Part shown: one piece after another, positions 6,061 through 11,270 of the stretch
Position numbering within the stretch: the stretch's first letter is position 1
Layout: each line of letters begins with the position of its first letter
DNA from: Flavobacteriales bacterium
GTDB lineage: Bacteria > Bacteroidota > Bacteroidia > UBA10329
Assembly (NCBI GenBank): GCA_003456455.1
Contig: DMRV01000356.1
Location: 1 to 12,428 of the forward strand
Length of the DNA: 12,428 bases
Direction of reading: 5' to 3'
Notes under the pieces: model-generated
What the model was told of the DNA's origin: nothing
Seen by the model: the letters and a program-made list of their open reading frames with translations, nothing else
Databases searched by the model: none
Translations under genes and position numbers: made by a program

Positions 6061-6928
6061 CATGAGCTTAGCCAAGACATTCACTAATTCTATTACCAGA
6101 GAAATCGGAAGGAATGTTGGGAAAAGCATTTCAAATAGCTTTTTAGGGGATTCTCATTCTACACCAGTTCGCATGACTGGTAGCTCAAATGATGTTACCA
6201 GAAAGCGTGGTAGAACCTACCACAATGATTTTGATAAGCATATTACCAAGTTTGAGATTAAGACCCCCAAGACCACTTTTACTCAGGTTTTAAATATTCA
6301 CTCCGAATATTTCACTCTTGTGGATGAAGCTCAATCTGATGGCGTAATTGATTTAAACGAACTAAGCTTTTTGGTTGAACAGTTGCCACGTGCTGTCAAG
6401 ACCATGGAGAAGGCATCTGCAGCATTGAGAGACTTAGATGCTCCAGATCTTGCTGAGAAAACAGATGAAAAAATCATACAGATCAAAGAGTTTCTTGTGA
6501 CACTTAACAACAGTACAGATATAAGTGGTTTGCCAAGTACTGGTTTCAAGCTACAAGCAGTTTTTGCATTCTTGCTCTCTTTTTTTGGATTGGACAGAAT
6601 AATATACGAGCCATCTAAACCAGTTAGTTGGTTTTTTGCAATTCTCGGGTGTTCTCTACCAATCATTATTTGGTCATATGGAAATGGGATGTTCGACTAC
6701 GATAATCTAAGAATCAGATATCAATTGGTAATAGGCATTTGGAGTCTCGCAGCACTGACCTTACCATTTTGGTATGGAATGATAGTAAACCCTAAAAGAA
6801 ATGGTGGATATTGGGGTTATCGGGCAAGAAAGAAATATCAAAAGCTACACAATCAGATGGCTATGAACCTAAAGCAATTGATGATAACACAAGTTAAGCT
6901 CTATGAAGTTGAAGGAGCAACTGCATAA
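6050..6928 (+). CDS. Membrane protein with EF-hand/TerB-like loop and TM2-like segment, 292 aa
   Basis: Two starts are possible. ATG 6050 overlaps the nuclease by 11 bases. ATG 6062 (Met5, giving MSLAKTF) begins just after the nuclease stop and may be the true one. The first 160 residues are soluble. They include SDGVIDLNEL (about 96-105), which resembles an EF-hand loop or the acidic DG-x-I-x-x-x-E motif of TerB-like proteins, so metal or Ca2+ binding is possible. Three hydrophobic stretches follow at about 166-185, 192-210 and 223-246. The first (FAFLLSFFGLDRI) resembles a TM2-domain helix. A basic tail ends the protein. Its last 26 bases overlap the channel gene, so the two are probably translationally coupled. 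It may regulate or complex with the channel, which is inference. No named family fits the whole protein. Confidence 0.75.
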   Translation: MPNNMSLAKTFTNSITREIGRNVGKSISNSFLGDSHSTPVRMTGSSNDVTRKRGRTYHNDFDKHITKFEIKTPKTTFTQVLNIHSEYFTLVDEAQSDGVIDLNELSFLVEQLPRAVKTMEKASAALRDLDAPDLAEKTDEKIIQIKEFLVTLNNSTDISGLPSTGFKLQAVFAFLLSFFGLDRIIYEPSKPVSWFFAILGCSLPIIIWSYGNGMFDYDNLRIRYQLVIGIWSLAALTLPFWYGMIVNPKRNGGYWGYRARKKYQKLHNQMAMNLKQLMITQVKLYEVEGATA

Positions 6929-7622
6929 AATTGTTGTTGAGAGTGACTCAAAAAGGGGGAGGATATTTGACCTGTTCATTCAGGCACTTATACTTCTCTC
7001 ATTGATTACTTTCTCAATTGAGACACTTCCAGACTTGCATGATTATCATAAGCGTCAGCTTCGGTGGTTTGAGATTTTTTCTGTTACGGTCTTCACCATC
7101 GAATACGTACTTAGACTTTGGCTTACTAAGCCTACCAAAGCCTATGCGTTTAGCTTTTTTGGTATCGTTGATCTGCTGGCAATACTGCCATTCTACATCT
7201 CCTCAGGAGTAGATCTCCGCTCAATTCGGGTCTTCAGGTTGCTGAGACTTTTCAGAGTTTTCAAGCTTTTCAAGTACAACACAGCAATTGCTCGTTTAAG
7301 CAATGCGTTTTCAAGCATCAAGAAGGAGCTTACAGTCTTTATGGTAGGGACGATCTTTCTTCTATACGTATCTGCTGTGGGCATTTATTATTTTGAGAAC
7401 CCTGTACAGCCAGAATCATTCACATCGGTATTTCATTGTATGTGGTGGGCTGTTACCACATTGACAACCGTTGGCTATGGAGATATGTATCCGATAACAG
7501 CTGGAGGTAAACTGTTTTCAACTGTTGTTGTTTTCATTGGAATGGGAATAGTTGCAATACCTACAGGATTGTTAGCATCTGCATTCTCTCAGACCTTCAA
7601 GGACAACATTCCTGACCAATAA
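6903..7622 (+). CDS. Six-transmembrane voltage-gated K+ channel, 239 aa
   Basis: All parts of a voltage-gated potassium channel subunit are visible. S1 is at about 21-39. S2 at 54-73 carries Glu67 and S3 at 84-99 carries Asp90. S4 at 104-124 has a positive charge every third residue (Arg106, 109, 112, 115, 118, Lys121, 124). S5 is at 143-163, a pore helix follows, the selectivity filter TVGYGD is at 189-194, and S6 is at 203-228. Subunits of this kind form tetramers that pass K+ when the membrane depolarises. Unlike KvAP-type or Kch proteins there is almost no cytoplasmic C-terminal domain (11 residues, ending NIPDQ). The start ATG lies within the end of the preceding gene. Its last codons are part of the repeat shared with 4130 and 8097, so the natural C-terminus may have been replaced. 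Confidence 0.93.
   Translation: MKLKEQLHKIVVESDSKRGRIFDLFIQALILLSLITFSIETLPDLHDYHKRQLRWFEIFSVTVFTIEYVLRLWLTKPTKAYAFSFFGIVDLLAILPFYISSGVDLRSIRVFRLLRLFRVFKLFKYNTAIARLSNAFSSIKKELTVFMVGTIFLLYVSAVGIYYFENPVQPESFTSVFHCMWWAVTTLTTVGYGDMYPITAGGKLFSTVVVFIGMGIVAIPTGLLASAFSQTFKDNIPDQ
7602..7622 (+). repeat. 20-base 3'-end repeat, copy B
   Basis: Copy B reads gacaacattcctgaccaata and forms the last codons of the channel gene (D-N-I-P-D-Q) and its stop. It differs from copy A at 2 of 20 positions and from copy C at 2 of 21. Confidence 0.6.
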
Positions 7623-7634
7623 GACCACCAACAA

Positions 7635-8093
7635 TTGTCAGACACAACAGTCGTTAGAATCAAATTAGCCACCATTTACATTATGGCGCTTCTTTACCTC
7701 TCTGTAGGGGTAAAGCACTTTACAGATGTAGATTTCTTTCTTTCCATTATGCCAAGCTACCTGCCATGGCATAGAGAGTTGGTGTACGTAAGTGGCTTTT
7801 TTGAAGTGCTATTGGCAGTACTGCTGGTAATTAAACCCACAAGAAAATATGCGGCTATGGCACTCATTGCGCTACTATTAGCGGTGTTTCCTGCGAACAT
7901 TTATCTCTACACCTCAGAAGTCGCTCAAGAAGCATTGGGTGCAACACCACAGGATGCACTCATACGAATGCCTTTTCAGATTCCACTTATTCTGTTTGCG
8001 TACTGGCATGGTCAGGAACAAAGCCATAAGTGGCTTGATGTTACCTGCATGGTGCTGTTTGTGCCAACATTGGTTTACTTCCTTACGTTGTAG
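7635..8093 (+). CDS. DoxX-like small integral membrane protein, 152 aa
   Basis: Hydrophobic helices lie at about 10-27, 48-66, 71-90, 112-124 and 134-151. GVKHF, IMPSYLPWHRELVYVSGFFEV and LLAVFPANIY match the usual pattern of DoxX/MauE-like membrane proteins (H-F, I-x-P-x-x-L-P, S-G-x-x-E, F-P-A-N-x-Y). The biochemical role of this group is largely unsettled, though some members are linked to redox or quinone metabolism. The best start is TTG 7635: the same frame is closed by the channel's stop at 7620-7622, and the first ATG (7683) would cut off most of the first helix. It follows the channel by 12 bases and is probably in the same transcript. It might be a passenger in the operon rather than part of its function. 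The 21-base repeat follows its stop directly. Confidence 0.8.
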   Translation: MSDTTVVRIKLATIYIMALLYLSVGVKHFTDVDFFLSIMPSYLPWHRELVYVSGFFEVLLAVLLVIKPTRKYAAMALIALLLAVFPANIYLYTSEVAQEALGATPQDALIRMPFQIPLILFAYWHGQEQSHKWLDVTCMVLFVPTLVYFLTL

Positions 8094-8096
8094 GGA

Positions 8097-8117
8097 GACA
8101 ACATTCCTGCCTAATAA
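8097..8117 (+). repeat. 20-base 3'-end repeat, copy C
   Basis: Copy C lies 3 bases after the DoxX-like stop codon and matches copy B at 19 of 21 positions. Copies B and C therefore bracket the DoxX-like gene as direct repeats 495 bases apart. Confidence 0.55.
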
Positions 8118-8195
8118 ATCCCCTTCTACACATATAACCTTACCCATATAGTTCTGCGCATATATATAAGCACTCTGAGGCTGTGGTCGTAAAAA

Positions 8196-8213
8196 GGTGG
8201 GTGGGGGAGTTGG
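8196..8213 (+). other. G-rich run, possible two-layer G-quadruplex
   Basis: The sequence ggtgggtgggggagttgg contains several closely spaced G runs in the leader region of the DUF4468 gene. It could fold as a two-layer quadruplex on the plus strand or RNA. G-rich stretches of this size are otherwise rare in the window. Function is not shown. Confidence 0.25.
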
Positions 8214-8235
8214 TGATTGTTTGGCGGTGTTTTTG

Positions 8236-8243
8236 TTAGTTTG
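8236..8243 (+). promoter_or_regulatory. Possible -7 box of the DUF4468 gene
   Basis: ttagtttg is one base off TAnnTTTG and lies 18 bases before the ATG at 8262, so transcription would start close to the gene. TTG triplets lie upstream but not at the ideal distance. This is a weak call. Confidence 0.3.
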
Positions 8244-8261
8244 TAGACTAATAAAAATCAA

Positions 8262-8999
8262 ATGAAAGCTTACTTAATAGTATCGGTTCTAATGCTTTGC
8301 TCAATGGTTGGGTTTGGGCAGGATATGATTGTTTCTATAGCGGGGGACACTATGATGGGTAAGATTATTGACGTGGTTAACGAAGGAGGTGAAAACGGAT
8401 ACATTATCTATAAAACAGAAGGATCTGCTACAAACGGAAAAGCCTTGTTCAAATATGTTGACAATTATAAGATTGGTACGCAGTGGAAAGGCTTAGTACA
8501 GAATAAGCTGCCTATAAATATTGAAACACAGAAAATACAGTATCAGCAAGTTATCACGGTAGAAGGGGTTCATGCCAAGCAACTTTTCGGCAGATTGAGA
8601 AGATGGGTAGTGACGAACTATGCTTCTTCAGCCCTCACGAAAAAAGTTGAAAAACCCGAAGAAAACTTCATATCGATACACGGAAGAATACAGACTAATG
8701 AGTTAGATGGCTATGTTAAGTTTCATTTGGAGTTAGTGTGCAAAGATGGTCGGTACAAGGTAGAATGGAGTCAACTAACGTTTCACTGGTACAGTCCGTT
8801 TACTTTTTCAAGTCCTGGGGATTGGAAAATGTTGACTTTGGAAGATTGTTACCCACCTAAAGGTCCTATTTCGGTAGATAGGCAATTTATTATTCGTGCA
8901 ACTAACACAATGGACACCTATATAAAGGCGAAATTAAATGGTTTAAATACATCAATGCTTGAGCAGCAATCGGAAGATGGTAAACTGGACGATTGGTAG
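8262..8999 (+). CDS. Secreted DUF4468 protein, 245 aa
   Basis: Residues 1-20 are a signal peptide ending V-G-F-G-Q. Residues 21-75 (DMIVSIAGDTMMGKIIDV, then a YIIYK strand) follow a pattern common at the start of Bacteroidota exported proteins, D-x-I...G-D-x-x-x-G-K-I/V. Residues about 92-175, including ITVEGVHAKQLFGRLRRWVV and FISIHGRIQ, match DUF4468, a domain with a TBP-like fold and no known activity. The C-terminal third contains TNTMDTYIKAKLNGL. The protein is probably periplasmic or outer-membrane associated. A lipoprotein gene follows on the same strand after 113 bases, with no obvious terminator between them. Confidence 0.85.
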   Translation: MKAYLIVSVLMLCSMVGFGQDMIVSIAGDTMMGKIIDVVNEGGENGYIIYKTEGSATNGKALFKYVDNYKIGTQWKGLVQNKLPINIETQKIQYQQVITVEGVHAKQLFGRLRRWVVTNYASSALTKKVEKPEENFISIHGRIQTNELDGYVKFHLELVCKDGRYKVEWSQLTFHWYSPFTFSSPGDWKMLTLEDCYPPKGPISVDRQFIIRATNTMDTYIKAKLNGLNTSMLEQQSEDGKLDDW

Positions 9000-9040
9000 G
9001 CTTTTATAATGACGTAATTACAACCGTTTTGATTTCTTTA

Positions 9041-9079
9041 GTTAGAAATTCATTCGATGAATGGTTTGGATATTCTAAC
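9041..9079. repeat. Nested inverted repeat between two exported-protein genes
   Basis: gttagaa (9041-9047) pairs with ttctaac (9073-9079), and inside it attcat pairs with atgaat across tcg (9048-9062). Together they could form a branched hairpin. The right half also shares 17 exact bases (ggtttggatattctaac, 9063-9079) with 1373-1389 inside the exported-protein gene. There is no T run, so it is not an obvious terminator. Confidence 0.45.
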
Positions 9080-9112
9080 TAATTTCCCCAACAAATAAGA
9101 AAAACAAGAGAA

Positions 9113-9421
9113 ATGAAGATTCTGTGTTCTGCCTTCTTAGCTGCCTGTGTATTTTTGGTAAGCTGTAAAGGAACAATGATTTACAATAACGCAGAGGCTG
9201 GCATTGCTAATGTGTATGAGGTCATAGCGCCAATGAGAATCACGTTTCAGACCAATCTTGACCCGACAAAAGAATCTTACGATTACCTATTAAAAGAGGC
9301 TCGGTTAAAGTACGGAGACGAAGTTGACATCAAGAATCTTGGTAAGGATGAGGTAATGCTTAATGGTATGTCTTGGACGGTTTACAACTTTTATGTCATT
9401 AGGTACAGTCGTTTTGAATAG
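9113..9421 (+). CDS. Small lipoprotein of unknown function, 102 aa
   Basis: MKILCSAFLAACVFLVSC ends in a good lipobox (L-V-S-C, Cys18), so the protein should be lipid-anchored. After a short linker comes one compact domain: a strand (APMRITFQTN), a helix (YDYLLKEARLKYGDEVDI), then two strands (MLNGMSWTVYNFYVIRY). The helix pattern L-L-x-E-A-x-x-K-Y-G-x-x-V-D-I recurs in small Bacteroidota exported proteins, but I know of no assigned function. It is convergent with the polymerase-like gene, with only 47 bases between their stops. It may share a transcript with the DUF4468 gene. Confidence 0.82.
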   Translation: MKILCSAFLAACVFLVSCKGTMIYNNAEAGIANVYEVIAPMRITFQTNLDPTKESYDYLLKEARLKYGDEVDIKNLGKDEVMLNGMSWTVYNFYVIRYSRFE

Positions 9422-9468
9422 ACAAATATTTAGCAGAAACATTTTCGGATTTAGCGGTTATTTCATTC

Positions 9469-10842
9469 TTACAGCCACTCCTCCCCAAAACTCGGCTTAA
9501 ACCCAATAGCCGTTTCTATTTCTTCTTCCATTATCTGTTGAATGCGCTTTCTGTAAGCCATTAGGGTAACAACGGAATCATGTATGGTATAAATGGGTAA
9601 GCCAGGAAACTCTCTTGCAATACGTTTACTTACTCTGTCAAGAATTAATGTTGCCTCAATCTGCTGTAATGCAATAGGAAATGCCTTCTTGTTCTTTCGC
9701 TTGTAAAGAGCAAACAGTTGATAAACCTCAGGAAACAACTCCCTGAACATCCGCTTTACAGGACACTGAGTGAACCTATTGTCTGAGTACATAGCCCTCA
9801 GAAAGTCTCTCTTCACATCATCTCTGGTCATGGTAGGATTGTTCATTTCCTGCAAAATGTGGTCATATAACTTGCCTGAACACACAAGATGCTTGTAGTT
9901 CATAACTACCTCATTATCAGTAAGTTCTGAGGTTTTAAGCAACATAAGGGGAGAAGTAGCATTATGGGAGGTGTGTGATAACATAGGAATAGCCTGTCTT
10001 ACCTGAGGGGAAATACAAGAGAAGTTTATTTTTCCTTCTTTTTGATTTGAGGTATTGGTTTCGTAGAACCAAGGTTGCAGCAATACCAATGACAGAAATG
10101 GTTGTGAGTTGCTGATGTCTAAGTTGGCAAGTGGCTCACCTGAATAGGTTATGTGTGGTCTTACAATCTTAGGTATGCTGGTAAGGTTTGTATTCAGTCT
10201 CTTATTACTATCACTTACGCTGTAACTAAAGCTTTGCTCTGAGAACTTGTGTATAGCGGTGTATGCAGATGTATAGACTGTGTAGGGGTCTTTAGGCTTG
10301 TTCTTCTTATTCTTCTTTCGCTCTTCTGGTGGTAGGGCTATCTGCTCCTCATACTGGGCGTTTATGGTATGTATGGCAGCATCAGCATCTATGGTCAGGT
10401 TCTCATTGAAGTGTTTAGTGAGGTGTCTGTGCTGCTTTGCTGTCTGTTTGTGTTCAAGCTCATTCTTCTTCAGTCGTTTGATAAATGCTGACTGGGTGAT
10501 GGTGTACTCCTGAAAACCTATCTCTCTGTATGGGGGAGCAAGCCGGTACCACATACATTTCTCGCCTGGCTTGTATTTATGATCGCATTCAATTACGCCA
10601 AGCTCTTCTTCAAGATGTGTTAGAATCTTGGATGCTTGGGCTATTCCCTGATCTTTGAGAGCTGTGATGCTAAGTGCGGTCCATCCGTCAACCACCTTCT
10701 GCTCTTTCTGTCTGCCAGATAGGTGAAGGATGAGATAGATGATGTATGCAAAGTGATCCTGACGAAAACTGTATGTAGGCGGATTCTCCTCCAAAAGCTG
10801 GTGGAGGTCTAAATTTTTAGGCAATAGGATTCTCTTTCCCAT
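9469..10842 (-). CDS. Family A polymerase-like protein of the mobile element, 457 aa
   Basis: A frame from TTG 10854 is open, but ATG 10842 (MGKRILLPKNL) is the likelier start. Residue numbers below count from the TTG. The N-terminal part (about 30-110) resembles the winged helix of replication initiators, ending GVIECDHKYKPGEKCMWYRL. A charged linker follows (about 125-190). The C-terminal part carries, in order, motifs like those of family A DNA polymerases and T7-type RNA polymerases. Motif A is NLDISNSQP (Asp246) and motif B is DDVKRDFLRAMY (Lys348, Tyr356). A helix ALQQIEATLIL resembles the P-I-Q-G-x-x-A-D helix, and motif C is IHDSVVT (His425, Asp426). It is far shorter than PolA and has no visible exonuclease domain. 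It lies just downstream of the excisionase-like and integrase genes, so replication or repair of the element is the likely role. The polymerase activity is inferred. Confidence 0.7.
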   Translation of the reverse strand: MGKRILLPKNLDLHQLLEENPPTYSFRQDHFAYIIYLILHLSGRQKEQKVVDGWTALSITALKDQGIAQASKILTHLEEELGVIECDHKYKPGEKCMWYRLAPPYREIGFQEYTITQSAFIKRLKKNELEHKQTAKQHRHLTKHFNENLTIDADAAIHTINAQYEEQIALPPEERKKNKKNKPKDPYTVYTSAYTAIHKFSEQSFSYSVSDSNKRLNTNLTSIPKIVRPHITYSGEPLANLDISNSQPFLSLVLLQPWFYETNTSNQKEGKINFSCISPQVRQAIPMLSHTSHNATSPLMLLKTSELTDNEVVMNYKHLVCSGKLYDHILQEMNNPTMTRDDVKRDFLRAMYSDNRFTQCPVKRMFRELFPEVYQLFALYKRKNKKAFPIALQQIEATLILDRVSKRIAREFPGLPIYTIHDSVVTLMAYRKRIQQIMEEEIETAIGFKPSFGEEWL

Positions 10843-10913
10843 TTCTGGAATCAATTTTTAAGTGAATAAGATTTAGTTGTTAATGCACGGAGTGTGCAGG
10901 GGAGAGGCAGGCC

Positions 10914-11126
10914 TTAACTGTGATAGGTCTTATGCTTGTTTGCGTTGAGTCTTTCAAGCTCTTCTGCAATTTCATCCTCCCAGTAGTAGACCTTACCGAA
11001 CACACGATTAGGGACAAGAACGCCCTGCTTCTCCCAGTTTCTCAATGTCTGTCTACACACCCCCATTGCTGCACTCAGCATTCTTGGTGTCATCAATACT
11101 CTTCCCTTAATGTCAAGTTTATTCAT
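10914..11126 (-). CDS. MerR-type HTH protein, excisionase-like, 70 aa
   Basis: Residues 12-58 form a winged helix-turn-helix of the MerR/AlpA type: LMTPRMLSAAMGVCRQTLRNW is the HTH, QGVLVPNRVFGKVYYW the wing, and EDEIAEELERL the closing helix. Proteins of this size and type next to an integrase act as excisionases (directionality factors) or as small regulators of the element. It is preceded by a 144-base gap after the integrase stop and followed, 71 bases further, by the polymerase-like gene. The same strand and order suggest a transcript running recombinase-excisionase-polymerase. There is no dimerisation helix as in full MerR regulators, which favours the excisionase reading. Confidence 0.85.
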   Translation of the reverse strand: MNKLDIKGRVLMTPRMLSAAMGVCRQTLRNWEKQGVLVPNRVFGKVYYWEDEIAEELERLNANKHKTYHS

Positions 11127-11212
11127 CCTTTTATGATTTTAGTTAAATGTCTTTTAAATGACAAAAACGAAGATAGATAAATACAAGAAGATATAGTGCG
11201 GTGTTGATAACT

Positions 11213-11234
11213 GTTGAAAGGTGACTATTTCAAC
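11213..11234. promoter_or_regulatory. Inverted repeat between integrase and HTH gene, possible binding site
   Basis: gttgaaa and tttcaac are perfect 7-bp arms around the 8-base centre ggtgacta. The site lies 87 bases upstream of the HTH gene's start codon and 37 bases beyond the integrase stop. It is suitable as an operator for the HTH protein or as a recombinase or excisionase accessory site. It has no T run on either strand, so a terminator is unlikely. Confidence 0.35.
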
Positions 11235-11270
11235 CTAACAATGGGTGGTTGCCATACAATTGTCATGATA

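Noticed and set aside
7018..7212. 64-codon ORF inside the channel gene
   Set aside because: It is an out-of-frame shadow of the channel coding sequence, which has full motif support.
7914..8261. 115-codon minus-strand ORF
   Set aside because: It is antisense to the DoxX-like gene and its downstream spacer, with low-complexity, Pro- and Gln-rich translation and no recognisable domain.
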